From Thiobacillaceae bacterium (lineage in GTDB: Bacteria; Pseudomonadota; Gammaproteobacteria; Burkholderiales; Thiobacillaceae), in the NCBI GenBank assembly GCA_024643305.1, contig JAHENE010000004.1, positions 1-20,577 on the forward strand: a stretch of 20,577 nucleotides of DNA. The letters are read 5' to 3'. Both the position numbers and the translations under genes were made by a program. A model generated the notes under the pieces. It searched no databases. It was not told where the DNA came from and worked only from the letters and a program-made list of their open reading frames with translations. Below, piece by piece: positions 8,893 to 16,925 of this stretch. Positions within the stretch are counted from its first letter, which is position 1. The number at the start of each line of letters is the position of its first letter.

Positions 8893-9451
8893 GTCTTTTA
8901 TGCCCAATGCTCAGTATTGCTGGCAGGAATACTTCAGTCACCATGAGGGAATGGCCCTGCAGTGTAAAGAGTGAACGCCTCGCCCACATAGCCTGTGCCG
9001 GCATGGAAATGCCAGCTTTTCTTGCCTGTCTCGCAAGGGCATGGCAGGCCGGAACCCGCCTGTATTGCAGTGCGCCTCGTATCACACGCGGATTGCTGAA
9101 CAAAGCCTCGCCCAGCGGCCGGCTTCCCAGCCGGGTTACCGCTGCCCAGGGCCCGCGCAAGGAATTGGCCGGAACGACGCTATGCGCGAATACAACAGGC
9201 CGGCCATCGCAATGGAGCAGCACTTCGCGCACATAAGCCACGTGGCCAGAACGCAAACGCAGGGCAGAGCCTTCGTCCTTATTGGGCCGGATCAATCCAA
9301 TACGAATTGGCTGGACAGAAAACTGCCTGCAACGCTGCTTGAGCCGGCTGGTCAGGGAACCCTGGTCAGCCAGCCAGGCACGGAGCTTTCGCGGCAAAAA
9401 GAAGGGGTGTAAAAGCCAGCCCTGTTTGTCGGCTTCGAGTCTGAAACGCAA
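8882..9451 (-). CDS. ubiC: Chorismate lyase UbiC
   Basis: It removes pyruvate from chorismate to give 4-hydroxybenzoate, the aromatic precursor that UbiA uses next. The 189-residue protein fits the chorismate lyase family. [20 protein letters not shown] carries the conserved Arg region, [14 protein letters not shown] follows, and [18 protein letters not shown] near the C-terminus holds the conserved Glu. The upstream frame is closed by TGA nine bases before the start, so initiation must be at the TTG at 9451 or further inside. TTG gives a family-length product. Overlap with ubiA makes a two-gene unit. The leader carries a GATAAT -10 candidate and a small hairpin. Confidence 0.88.
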   Translation of the reverse strand: MRFRLEADKQGWLLHPFFLPRKLRAWLADQGSLTSRLKQRCRQFSVQPIRIGLIRPNKDEGSALRLRSGHVAYVREVLLHCDGRPVVFAHSVVPANSLRGPWAAVTRLGSRPLGEALFSNPRVIRGALQYRRVPACHALARQARKAGISMPAQAMWARRSLFTLQGHSLMVTEVFLPAILSIGHKRHDP

Positions 9452-9452
9452 G

Positions 9453-9484
9453 GCGGTTCATCCAAAAAACAAAACCGCATTATC
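9453..9484 (-). promoter_or_regulatory. Candidate ubiC promoter -10 and leader hairpin
   Basis: On the minus strand GATAAT lies at 9484-9479, about 30 bases before the ubiC start. No good -35 is visible at the right distance. Directly downstream, GCGGTT (9478-9473) and AACCGC (9458-9453) can pair across a 14-base T-rich loop that contains the only purine-rich stretch (GGATG) before the TTG start codon. Confidence 0.35.
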
Positions 9485-9516
9485 CTGGATTCAGTGCAGG
9501 GAGGGGTTTTGAGGGT

Positions 9517-9558
9517 AAAGAAAAACCTCCTGTCCCAGCGCAGCCTGGACAAGAGGTT
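9517..9558 (-). terminator. Rho-independent terminator of the phnD-like gene
   Basis: Reading the minus strand after the stop codon, AACCTCTTGTCCAG pairs with CTGGGACAGGAGGTT (one bulged G and one G-T pair) across the loop GCTGCG. It is followed by TTTCTTT. The stem is about 14 bp. It separates this gene from ubiC and implies that ubiCA has its own promoter. Confidence 0.8.
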
Positions 9559-9575
9559 AAGCAAAGTACCAGTAA

Positions 9576-10412
9576 TTATTTCTTGCTGTCAGCTAGCAGC
9601 TTCTTCACGCCTTCAAAGTCTTTCATGCTGGCTGGCTCAAAGTTGGGAAAGCCGGTGCGCTTTAAATAAGTGTTCAACATATCGGCATCCTTGTGTGCGC
9701 TCAACAACGCATCAGTGACCCTGGCCTTGAGGTCCGCCGGCAGATCACTACGGACCGCAAAGGTCAGGTGCGGCGCACCCGACGACTGCAAAACAAGGTT
9801 GAGGTTGTTACCCTGCGCACTCCAGGCGTTGTACAGGCTTGAGTTGGCCACACCGACATCAATCATGCCCAGCTTGAGGGCACTGATCACATCCTCGGCA
9901 TCATTGAAAACAAAGACGCTGGAAAAATACTTGCGCGGATCGATTTTCATTTCACGCAGCTTGGCAAATGCCAGCATGGTCATCAGCGAATTATCGTCTG
10001 GCATGCCAATACGCTTGCCCTTCATGTCTTCCGGAAAGGCGATATCCCCATCAGCTGAGCTCATGAACGCGGCAGACAGAAGGCCGGGGATTTTTGCCAC
10101 TGGCTCATAACCCGCCAGCGCATTCGCTTCCATTGCCATGGAGGGGGGGCCGTACATGAAGGCATAGCGCTTCTGCCTGGCACGGTCCATGTACCGTTCA
10201 TAGCTCTGTACGGGCTCCACGATCACTTGCTGGCCAAGCTTTTTGGACAGGTAGGCGGCCATGTCGCGGAATTGCAGCGAGATCATACGCGGGCTTGAAC
10301 TATAGTCCTGAACACCCAGTACCAGCGCATCTGCCGCCATCAAGGGATGCGTAAACAGGCTTAAAAGAAGAAGGATCACCGCCCTGAGGAGGGCATATGG
10401 CAAATAACGCAT
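9576..10412 (-). CDS. PhnD-like ABC transporter substrate-binding protein
   Basis: This 278-residue protein is predicted to be periplasmic. The signal peptide is at residues 1-26 (a hydrophobic stretch LLRAVILLLLSLF ending at LMA-AD). The mature part starts LVLGVQDYSSSPRMISLQFRDMAAYLSKKLGQQV, followed by FMYGPPSMAMEANALAGYEPVAKIPG. This is typical of the phosphate/phosphite/phosphonate binding family (PhnD/PtxB type, a periplasmic type 2 fold). A clear GGAG Shine-Dalgarno lies 7 bases before the ATG. No permease or ATPase gene adjoins it, and a terminator follows directly, so it is monocistronic. The ligand cannot be assigned: solo members of this family also act as sensors or bind other oxyanions. 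I therefore leave the gene symbol blank. Confidence 0.82.
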   Translation of the reverse strand: MRYLPYALLRAVILLLLSLFTHPLMAADALVLGVQDYSSSPRMISLQFRDMAAYLSKKLGQQVIVEPVQSYERYMDRARQKRYAFMYGPPSMAMEANALAGYEPVAKIPGLLSAAFMSSADGDIAFPEDMKGKRIGMPDDNSLMTMLAFAKLREMKIDPRKYFSSVFVFNDAEDVISALKLGMIDVGVANSSLYNAWSAQGNNLNLVLQSSGAPHLTFAVRSDLPADLKARVTDALLSAHKDADMLNTYLKRTGFPNFEPASMKDFEGVKKLLADSKK

Positions 10413-10435
10413 GAAAGTCTCCGCATTTTAAAGTG

Positions 10436-10505
10436 GTTATGGGCCACCCAGCTAGGCCATGCAACAGATACGGCCATACCTTGCCGTCCCTGAAGGGCGG
10501 GGTAC
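10436..10505. repeat. Non-coding palindrome-rich patch, possible IS200/IS605-type end remnant or REP-like element
   Basis: The 100-bp gap between the phnD-like gene and recG holds several short inverted repeats. They are GTGG...CCAC (about 10433-10447), GGCC...GGCC around 10455-10474, and CCGTCCC-TGAA-GGGCGG at 10484-10500 with one bulged base. The last one, followed by GGTAC, resembles the subterminal hairpin at the right end of IS200/IS605-family TnpB elements. No transposase or TnpB coding sequence is present, so this is at most a scar or a small non-autonomous repeat. The resemblance is from memory and is not proof. Confidence 0.3.
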
Positions 10506-10535
10506 AAAAAAACTAGCCTGAAGTAAAATTCAGGC
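10506..10535 (-). terminator. Rho-independent terminator overlapping the recG stop codon
   Basis: On the minus strand GCCTGAA and TTCAGGC form a perfect 7-bp stem with a 6-base loop, followed by TAG and seven T residues (10512-10506). The stem lies inside the last codons of recG, and the TAG is the recG stop codon itself. It would end the yicC-recG operon. Confidence 0.75.
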
Positions 10536-12540
10536 GCGTGCCCAACCAACGGTCCAAATGCGCCCGGACATGGTCCGGATGACGCTCAATCAGCATCGCC
10601 CCCAAGTGGGCTGCTCGTTCCAGCAGCTCGCGGTCCCGTTCAGGGTTGGCAAAACGCAGGAGCGGCACCCCGCTTTGCCGCGCCCCCAGCAGCTGACCCG
10701 GTCCTCGTAACAGCAGATCCTGGCGGGCAATTTCAAAACCATCTGTTGACTCGTAAATGATCCTGAGGCGGCTGCGCGCGTCTTCCGACAAAGGGTTCTG
10801 ATACAGCAGGATACACACCGATTCCCGGGCGCCCCTACCCACCCGCCCGCGCAATTGGTGCAATTGCGAGAGGCCGAAACGTTCGGCATGCTCAATCAGC
10901 ATAAGCGAGGCGTTCGGCACATCGACGCCGACTTCAATAACCGTCGTGGAAACCAGCACTTGTATTTCATTGGCCTGGAAAGCAGTCATCGCCGTCTGTT
11001 TTTCTGCCGTTTTCATGCGGCCATGAATCAGGCCGATATTCAATTCAGACAACTGCGCCTGCAACTTGGCATGTGTATCCAGTGCGGTTTGCAAGTCGAT
11101 TTTCTCCGACTCTTCAATCAGCGGACATACCCAATAGGCCTGCCCGCCCTCGCGGCACACTGCGCGCACCCGTTGCAGAATTTCATCGCGACGGCTGTCA
11201 GCCACCAGTTTTGTGGTGACGGGCGTTCTGCCCGGCGGCAATTCGTCAATCGTCGACACGTCGAGATCGGCAAAATAACTCATGGCCAGGGTGCGCGGAA
11301 TCGGGGTCGCCGACATCATCAACTGATGCGGCTCAACTCCCTTCTGACTAAGCGCCAGCCGTTGTTTGACGCCAAAACGATGCTGTTCATCCACGATGAC
11401 CAGCCCCAGGTCATGAAAATGCACATTCTTCTGAAACAGCGCATGCGTGCCGACAGAAAGCCTTGCCTCGCCGCTGGCCATGCGTGCCACCGTTTTCTTC
11501 TTTTGTGTGGGAGAAAGCGCCGATGCGAGCCAAGCCACCTCCACGCCAAGTGGTTCAAACCAGTCTTTCAGTTTCCGGAAGTGCTGCTCCGCCAGGATTT
11601 CAGTGGGCGCCATGATGGCTGCCTGCATGCCATTTTCAATGCACTGCAGACAGGCAAACGCAGCCACCACGGTTTTCCCGCTCCCGACATCACCTTGCAG
11701 CAGGCGTCGCATGGGTCGAGTTTTGGCCAAGTCGCGACCGATTTCCTGCCAGGCTCTCTCCTGGGCTTTGGTCAAGGTAAAGTGCAGAGATGCACGCAAG
11801 ACCTGAATGAGGCTGCCATTCTGCCTGAGAGGTCGTGACTGTTTTTTTGCGCGCGCCTGCCGTGCCAGGTGCAGGGAGAACTGCTGCGCCAGCAACTCAT
11901 CAAACGCCAGCCGCAGGAAAGCCGGCGCCTCTTGCGTCCCCATCTGTACCAACGGCATGTCCGGGACCGGATGATGCAGCAGGCGAACGGCTTCCGCATA
12001 GGATGGAAAGTCGAGACCTGCATAAGCCACTTCTGGCAGCGTTTCTTCGAGTTCCAGATTGGCCAGCGCCTTGTCGATCAGCTTGCGCAGGCTGAGTTGT
12101 CCAAGCCCAGCCGTGGTTGGATAAACCGGGGTCAGCCGATCCGGCAAGGGCGTGTCGGGCTGAGTTGCCTGGCAGCGCGGATGTACCATTTCCATGCCGA
12201 AAAAGCCGCCGCGCGATTCGCCGGAAATCCGGAACAGGCGACCGGGCTGCAAAGCCTGCACCTGGCTGGGGTAGAAATTGAGAAAGCGGATGATCAACTC
12301 GCCGCTGTCATCGGCGACTGTGGCGACAAGCTGACGACGGGGACGGTAGAGAATTTCCGCAACCACCACCTTTGCCTGAACAACCGCCGCCACGCCGGGT
12401 TTCAGGTCGCGTATGGCAGTCAGATGGGTTTCATCTTCCCAGCGCAACGGAAGATGCAGCGCCAAATCCTCGTCGGAATATAGTCCAAGTTTCTCAAGCC
12501 TGTCTTTTACGGCTGCCGAAACGGGGAAGGAGAAACTCAC
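10513..12540 (-). CDS. recG: ATP-dependent DNA helicase RecG
   Basis: This branch-migration helicase remodels stalled replication forks and R-loops. The protein has 675 residues (E. coli 693). The N-terminal wedge/OB domain covers about 1-230. Helicase motifs follow: GDVGSGKT (Walker A, 283-290), [10 protein letters not shown] (311-320), DEQH (384-387) and SATPIPR (410-416). The second lobe has [14 protein letters not shown] and QLRGRVGRG (motif VI). The start is a GTG whose bases overlap the ridA stop as GTGA, so translation is coupled to ridA. The C-terminal TRG-type segment ([25 protein letters not shown]) is intact. It is the last gene of the operon, and its stop lies within the terminator. 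Confidence 0.97.
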   Translation of the reverse strand: MSFSFPVSAAVKDRLEKLGLYSDEDLALHLPLRWEDETHLTAIRDLKPGVAAVVQAKVVVAEILYRPRRQLVATVADDSGELIIRFLNFYPSQVQALQPGRLFRISGESRGGFFGMEMVHPRCQATQPDTPLPDRLTPVYPTTAGLGQLSLRKLIDKALANLELEETLPEVAYAGLDFPSYAEAVRLLHHPVPDMPLVQMGTQEAPAFLRLAFDELLAQQFSLHLARQARAKKQSRPLRQNGSLIQVLRASLHFTLTKAQERAWQEIGRDLAKTRPMRRLLQGDVGSGKTVVAAFACLQCIENGMQAAIMAPTEILAEQHFRKLKDWFEPLGVEVAWLASALSPTQKKKTVARMASGEARLSVGTHALFQKNVHFHDLGLVIVDEQHRFGVKQRLALSQKGVEPHQLMMSATPIPRTLAMSYFADLDVSTIDELPPGRTPVTTKLVADSRRDEILQRVRAVCREGGQAYWVCPLIEESEKIDLQTALDTHAKLQAQLSELNIGLIHGRMKTAEKQTAMTAFQANEIQVLVSTTVIEVGVDVPNASLMLIEHAERFGLSQLHQLRGRVGRGARESVCILLYQNPLSEDARSRLRIIYESTDGFEIARQDLLLRGPGQLLGARQSGVPLLRFANPERDRELLERAAHLGAMLIERHPDHVRAHLDRWLGTRLNFTSG

Positions 12541-12920
12541 CGCGCCAGTGCAAGCACGCCATCAGCCTCGACCAGTGCACCGCGCGGCAGGCTGGCCACG
12601 CCGACTGCGGCGCGAGCAGGATAGGGCTGCTGGAAATACTGGCTCATGATTTCATTGACCTTGGCAAAATTTCCCAGATCTGTGAGGAAGATGTTGAGCT
12701 TGACGATATCCGCGAGTGAGCCACCCGACGCTTCGCAAACAGCCGAGAGATTCTTGAACACTTGATGAACCTGCGCCTCAATGCCCTCCACCAGTTGCAT
12801 GGCGGCAGGATCCAGACCAATCTGGCCGGAAAGATAAACCGTCTGGTCAACCTTGACCGCCTGCGAATAGGTGCCGATGGCAGCGGGTGCATTTGGCGTA
12901 GAAATAATTGTTTTCATCAT
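12537..12920 (-). CDS. ridA: RidA family reactive enamine/imine deaminase
   Basis: This small cytoplasmic trimeric enzyme hydrolyses 2-aminoacrylate and related enamine/imine intermediates released by PLP enzymes, protecting them from damage. It is 127 residues long, the usual size. [15 protein letters not shown] at the N-terminus, SGQIGLDP, and [21 protein letters not shown] near the C-terminus are hallmarks, and the last contains the catalytic Arg (PARAAV). Two adjacent ATG codons (12920 and 12917) are possible starts, and the first aligns with the family. It sits 24 bp after spoT and overlaps recG by 4 bp. In E. coli the equivalent slot between spoT and recG is held by trmH. Confidence 0.95.
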   Translation of the reverse strand: MMKTIISTPNAPAAIGTYSQAVKVDQTVYLSGQIGLDPAAMQLVEGIEAQVHQVFKNLSAVCEASGGSLADIVKLNIFLTDLGNFAKVNEIMSQYFQQPYPARAAVGVASLPRGALVEADGVLALAR

Positions 12921-12944
12921 GAACTTTCGAAATAATCCGGAAAA

Positions 12945-15158
12945 TTATTGGCTTGCCGCACGCCCGTCTTTCTTGCCCCTCATGCGAAAAATTCTGACCA
13001 CCTCGGGCAATTGGCGTAACGCGCGCATGATGCGAGCCAAGTGCATGCGGTCTTCCACTTTCAACGTGAAATAAAGGATGGTGTAAGGGCTACCATCCTC
13101 CTCCTCCATGGCAACATTGCCAATGTTGATTCCCTCTCCGGAGATGGCCGTGGCAACACGCGCCAGTACACCACGCTGATTGGCGACCACCATTTTTACC
13201 GCCACATCGAACAGGCTCCCCGGTGTCGCTTGCCACTCCACATCCAGCCATTTTTCAGGATCGGTCCGGAAATTGTGAATGGCTGGGCAGTCGTGTGTAT
13301 GGATGATGAGCCCACGATCCTTGTGGATGAAGCCCAGAATCGGGTCGCCGGGGATGGGGTGGCAACAAGACGCCATTTTTACCGGCAAGCCTTCGGTGCC
13401 TCGGATGGTGACGGTCATTGGGTGTGCCGGTGTGCCAGTCTCATCACCCATAAGACGCAACAACTGGTGGGCCACGACCATGGCAGGCTTGCGGCCCAGT
13501 CCGATTTCCGCATAAAGCTCATCAATGGCCTTGCTGCTGGTTTCACGCACCAGCTTCTGCAACACGCCAGGAGACGGGTAAGGCGCTTCAGGATTCAGGG
13601 CCTTGATGGCATTTTCCAAAAGGCTCTGCCCCAGCTGGGCAGACTCTTCCGCCTTTGCAGTCCTCAGGAACTGACGTATATGCGAGCGCGCCTTGCCGGT
13701 CACGGCAAAATTCAGCCATGCCGCATTGGGAACTGCATTGGCCGCAGTAATGATTTCAACATGATCCCCATTGCGAAGCTCGGTGCGCAAGGGCATCAGT
13801 TCATGGTTGATTTTGACCGCCACACAATGATGCCCCACATCGGTATGCACGGCATAGGCGAAATCGACAGCGGTTGCCCCACGCGGCAAGGCCATGATCT
13901 TGCCCTTGGGAGTAAACACATAGACATCGTCGGGGAAAAGATCGACCTTTATGTGCTCCAGAAATTCCGGTGAGTCCTTGTTGTCTGCCTGGATGTCGAG
14001 CAGGGATTGCAGCCAGCGATGCGTACGCTGCTGCACGTCAGACAAGGTCGTATCCGAGCTTTTGTACATCCAGTGCGAGGCTACGCCGCTTTCGGCAAAG
14101 CGATGCATGTCCTGGGTGCGAATCTGTATTTCAAGCGGCGTACCCTGCGGGCCAAACAAAATGGAGTGCAGCGACTGGTAACCGTTGGCCTTGGGAATGG
14201 CAATGTAATCCTTGAACTTGCCCGGAATCGGCTTGTATAGTGCATGCAACGCACCCAGAGCCAGATAGCAGGCAGGCACATCCTTCACCACAACGCGAAA
14301 ACCATAAATATCGAACACCTCGGAAAAGGCCAGATTCTTTTCCTGCATTTTCTTGTAAATGCTATATAGGTGTTTCTCGCGCCCCGTTACCGAAGCATCC
14401 ACCCCGGCCTGTGCAAGTTTTTCCTGGATGGTGTCGCGAATCTTTCCCACCAGTTCGCGACGGTTGCCACGTGCAGCCTTAACAGCTTTCATCACCACCC
14501 GGTGACGGGTGGGATACAGATAGCGGAACCCAAGGTCGTCGAGTTCCTGGTAAACAGCGTGCAACCCAAGCCGGTTGGCAATGGGTGCGTATATTTCCAG
14601 AGTCTCTGCAGCGATGCGTTTGCGCTTTTCGGGAGACAAATCCCCCAGGGTTCGCATATTGTGCAGGCGGTCTGCCATTTTGATCAGGATTACCCGAACA
14701 TCACGCGCCATTGCCAGCAGCATTTTGCGGAAATTTTCTGCTTGCGCATGCTCCTCGCTGGCAAAGGACAGTTTGTCCAGCTTGGACACCCCCTCTACCA
14801 AATGCGCTACAGCCTTGCCAAAGCGGGTCTGGATATCCTCGATAGTGGCAGAGGTGTCTTCCACTACGTCGTGCAAGAGCGCGGCTGCCAGAGTCTGCGC
14901 ATCAAGACGCCAACTGGCCAGAATGTCTGCTACGGCAAGCGGATGGGAAATATAAGGCTCACCACTTTTACGGAACTGCCCGGAATGGGCGTCGCGGCTG
15001 ACATAAAAGGCATCCCGCACCAGCTCAATATCAGGCGGTGTCAGGTAAGCAAGTTGCGGAGCAAGTGCAGAAAAATCAGCCGAAGCTGGGATCTCGGCTG
15101 AAGGGTGAAGCGGATCGAGCGGCAGGGGGTTAGGCCTTGCCTCGGTTGAGGATTTCAA
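12945..15158 (-). CDS. spoT: Bifunctional (p)ppGpp synthase/hydrolase SpoT (Rel family)
   Basis: This enzyme makes and degrades (p)ppGpp, the stringent-response alarmone. Numbering from the TTG at 15158 gives 737 residues. The HD hydrolase domain has H72, H96-D97 in LLHDVVEDT, and [10 protein letters not shown] near 162-171. The synthase domain has [13 protein letters not shown] from 259, then KFKD (314-317) and GYQSLHS. KFKD is the basic RxKD-type signature of bifunctional enzymes with Lys in place of Arg, and unlike the ExDD of monofunctional RelA. A TGS domain ([22 protein letters not shown]) and a C-terminal ACT domain follow. No ATG fits: in-frame starts are TTG codons, and 15158 has AAGGTGGGG just upstream, whereas a TTG at 15245 lies deep in rpoZ. 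The chosen start overlaps rpoZ by 29 bp. Confidence 0.93.
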   Translation of the reverse strand: MKSSTEARPNPLPLDPLHPSAEIPASADFSALAPQLAYLTPPDIELVRDAFYVSRDAHSGQFRKSGEPYISHPLAVADILASWRLDAQTLAAALLHDVVEDTSATIEDIQTRFGKAVAHLVEGVSKLDKLSFASEEHAQAENFRKMLLAMARDVRVILIKMADRLHNMRTLGDLSPEKRKRIAAETLEIYAPIANRLGLHAVYQELDDLGFRYLYPTRHRVVMKAVKAARGNRRELVGKIRDTIQEKLAQAGVDASVTGREKHLYSIYKKMQEKNLAFSEVFDIYGFRVVVKDVPACYLALGALHALYKPIPGKFKDYIAIPKANGYQSLHSILFGPQGTPLEIQIRTQDMHRFAESGVASHWMYKSSDTTLSDVQQRTHRWLQSLLDIQADNKDSPEFLEHIKVDLFPDDVYVFTPKGKIMALPRGATAVDFAYAVHTDVGHHCVAVKINHELMPLRTELRNGDHVEIITAANAVPNAAWLNFAVTGKARSHIRQFLRTAKAEESAQLGQSLLENAIKALNPEAPYPSPGVLQKLVRETSSKAIDELYAEIGLGRKPAMVVAHQLLRLMGDETGTPAHPMTVTIRGTEGLPVKMASCCHPIPGDPILGFIHKDRGLIIHTHDCPAIHNFRTDPEKWLDVEWQATPGSLFDVAVKMVVANQRGVLARVATAISGEGINIGNVAMEEEDGSPYTILYFTLKVEDRMHLARIMRALRQLPEVVRIFRMRGKKDGRAASQ

Positions 15159-15333
15159 GCCCCACCTTGCCAGATGCAATTTCGCGCAGCGCAGTAACAA
15201 CCGGTTTGTCGCGGCTTTCCACAAGAGACTGCGAGCCTTGGGCAATTTGCCGCGCCCGATAGGTCGCTGCCAGCGTCAACTCGAAACGGTTACTGATTCT
15301 TGCCATGCAGTCATCAACAGTTATGCGTGCCAT
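15130..15333 (-). CDS. rpoZ: RNA polymerase omega subunit
   Basis: The 67-residue omega subunit assists folding and assembly of beta-prime and, in proteobacteria, forms part of a (p)ppGpp binding site on RNA polymerase. The opening [29 protein letters not shown] is diagnostic, and the conserved [11 protein letters not shown] follows. I chose the ATG at 15333, with GGGAG at good spacing, over a TTG two codons upstream. It lies 15 bp after gmk and overlaps the spoT start, which places the alarmone enzyme and its polymerase co-target in one transcript. Confidence 0.96.
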   Translation of the reverse strand: MARITVDDCMARISNRFELTLAATYRARQIAQGSQSLVESRDKPVVTALREIASGKVGLEILNRGKA

Positions 15334-15348
15334 ATTCAACTCCCTGAT

Positions 15349-15966
15349 TTACCTTCGGTTGAAACGTTCAAACAGCGGCGCCAGCTTCAGCGCCTGTCGC
15401 GTCGTAAGCAGACGCGAAGCCCTGACAACTGCGATGAAATCCGACAGGGCTTGATCAAAATCATCATTGACAATTATATATTCGAACTCGGAAGCATGGC
15501 TGATATCCTCCTGCGCAGCCGCAACCCGCTTACCGATGACCTCCACGCTATCCTGGGCACGGACAGACAAGCGTTCGCGCAGGGCTTCGATCGAGGGCGG
15601 CAGGATAAAGATGCTTACCGCGTCAGGAAAGAACTTCCTGACCTGTGCCGCCCCCTGCCAGTCAATTTCCAGCAGGATGTCATGGCCTGCGGCAATTTCA
15701 CTCGCAATCCAGGCCTGCGAAGTACCATAATAATTACCATAGACCTCGGCACTCTCCAGAAACTCGCCGCGGGAAGCCATCGCAAGGAAATCGTCCTTGC
15801 TGGTGAAATGGTAGTCCTGACCATTCACCTCGGCCGGTCTTGGCGCCCGCGTCGTATAGGATACTGACAGCCGGATTGCGGAATCGTTCTTCAGCAAGGC
15901 CTTGACCAGACTGGTTTTACCCGCGCCAGACGGCGCGGCAACAACAAAAAGTACGCCCCGATTCAT
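15349..15966 (-). CDS. gmk: Guanylate kinase
   Basis: It phosphorylates GMP to GDP with ATP, feeding the guanine nucleotide pool used for RNA, DNA and (p)ppGpp. The 205-residue protein has the P-loop APSGAGKTS (11-19, K17). The GMP-binding region is SVSYTTRAPRPAEVNGQDYHF, followed by FLESAEVYGNYYGTS, and DILLEIDWQGAAQVRK is also conserved. The ATG lies 3 bases after the yicC stop, with a weak GAG Shine-Dalgarno overlapping the end of yicC. The order gmk-rpoZ-spoT matches the classical enterobacterial operon. Confidence 0.97.
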   Translation of the reverse strand: MNRGVLFVVAAPSGAGKTSLVKALLKNDSAIRLSVSYTTRAPRPAEVNGQDYHFTSKDDFLAMASRGEFLESAEVYGNYYGTSQAWIASEIAAGHDILLEIDWQGAAQVRKFFPDAVSIFILPPSIEALRERLSVRAQDSVEVIGKRVAAAQEDISHASEFEYIIVNDDFDQALSDFIAVVRASRLLTTRQALKLAPLFERFNRR

Positions 15967-15969
15967 GGT

Positions 15970-16836
15970 TTACTCAATATTCTGTATCTGTTCGCGCATC
16001 TGTTCGATCAACACCTTCAACTCCACTGAAATCCTTGTGGTATCAGCGGACACCGACTTGGAGCCCAGCGTATTGGCCTCACGGTTCATTTCCTGCATAA
16101 GAAAATCCAGCCGTTTGCCGGCCGCCCCGCCCTTTTCCAGGGTGCGCCGCACTTCCTTGATATGGCCGGCAAAACGGGAAAGCTCTTCGTCAACATCAAT
16201 TTTTTGGGCAAACAGGGCAAACTCCTGTGCCAGGCGTTGAGTGTCCGCCTCGGCAAGCGCTTCCCTCAGCCGGTTTGCCAGTTTTTCGCGATAGGCCAAC
16301 AAGATGCCGGGCAAGAGGTTGGCGGCTTCTGCAATCAGGGCTTCAGCCTGATTTAGCCGCTCAATAATATGTTGCTTGAGTTTATCGCCCTCACGACGGC
16401 GGCTGGCGATAAGGTCATTTAACGCTGCCTCCAGGGCTGCCAGCAATTCTGGGGTTCCATCGACCTGCCCCCCTTCCGACGAACCAAGCACCCCATTCCA
16501 CTGAATGATATCCGCAACTGAAAGCGGCTTGGCTTCCGGAAAGCGCTTACGGACACCAATCTGCCAATTCTCCAGGGACTCAAGAACTGCCTCATTCAGG
16601 CCGATATTCAATGCAGCTTCGGGCAAGGGCGTTCGGCTGATTCGGCATTCGACCTTGCCGCGAGATAACCGCTGTACAATAGCTTCTCGAATGACCGGTT
16701 CATGGGCACGCAGTTCGTCAGGCAGACGAAAACTGATTTCCAGGTAACGCTGGTTGACGGAACGCAGGTCGATCGCCACCAACACATTGCCGACTGTGGC
16801 AGTGTGTGTGGCATAGCCAGTCATGCTGGAAATCAT
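15970..16836 (-). CDS. yicC: YicC/YloC family endoribonuclease
   Basis: This 288-residue protein (E. coli YicC 287) opens with MISSMTGYA, the family's fixed N-terminus. SVNQRYLEISFRLP and RGKVECRIS follow, and the C-terminal DUF1732 part carries VDEELSRFAGHIKEVRRTLEKGGAAGKRLDFLMQEMNREANTLGSKS, ending in VELKVLIEQMREQIQNIE. Members are metal-dependent hexameric endoribonucleases; E. coli YicC has been linked to decay of the small RNA RyhB. It is the first gene of the gmk-rpoZ-spoT-ridA-recG run, 3 bp before gmk, and divergent from the Ser/Thr kinase. Confidence 0.95.
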   Translation of the reverse strand: MISSMTGYATHTATVGNVLVAIDLRSVNQRYLEISFRLPDELRAHEPVIREAIVQRLSRGKVECRISRTPLPEAALNIGLNEAVLESLENWQIGVRKRFPEAKPLSVADIIQWNGVLGSSEGGQVDGTPELLAALEAALNDLIASRRREGDKLKQHIIERLNQAEALIAEAANLLPGILLAYREKLANRLREALAEADTQRLAQEFALFAQKIDVDEELSRFAGHIKEVRRTLEKGGAAGKRLDFLMQEMNREANTLGSKSVSADTTRISVELKVLIEQMREQIQNIE

Positions 16837-16864
16837 TGGTAGTATTCCGGAGTTCTGCAGGATT

Positions 16865-16901
16865 TAGGTTAACTAAAGAGGTTGCGCCGCAACTGGATAA
16901 T
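16865..16901. promoter_or_regulatory. Divergent control region with operator-like palindrome and kinase -10
   Basis: The 89-bp gap between the starts of yicC and the kinase holds GTTGCG-C-CGCAAC (16881-16893), a perfect 13-bp palindrome. TTAGGTTAACTAA at about 16865-16877 is a looser palindrome. GATAAT at 16896-16901 could be the -10 for the kinase operon. A transcript starting near 16908 would have a leader under 20 bases without a Shine-Dalgarno sequence. The palindrome ends three bases before the -10, a classic repressor position. Confidence 0.4.
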
Positions 16902-16925
16902 AGCAGCTTTCACTAATTTGATTTT

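Noticed and set aside
10855..11838. A 327-codon open frame on the plus strand
   Set aside because: It is antisense to the helicase core of recG with no domain signature.
13041..13973. A 310-codon open frame on the plus strand
   Set aside because: It is antisense to spoT, His/Arg-rich as expected of a reverse-strand shadow, with no family match.
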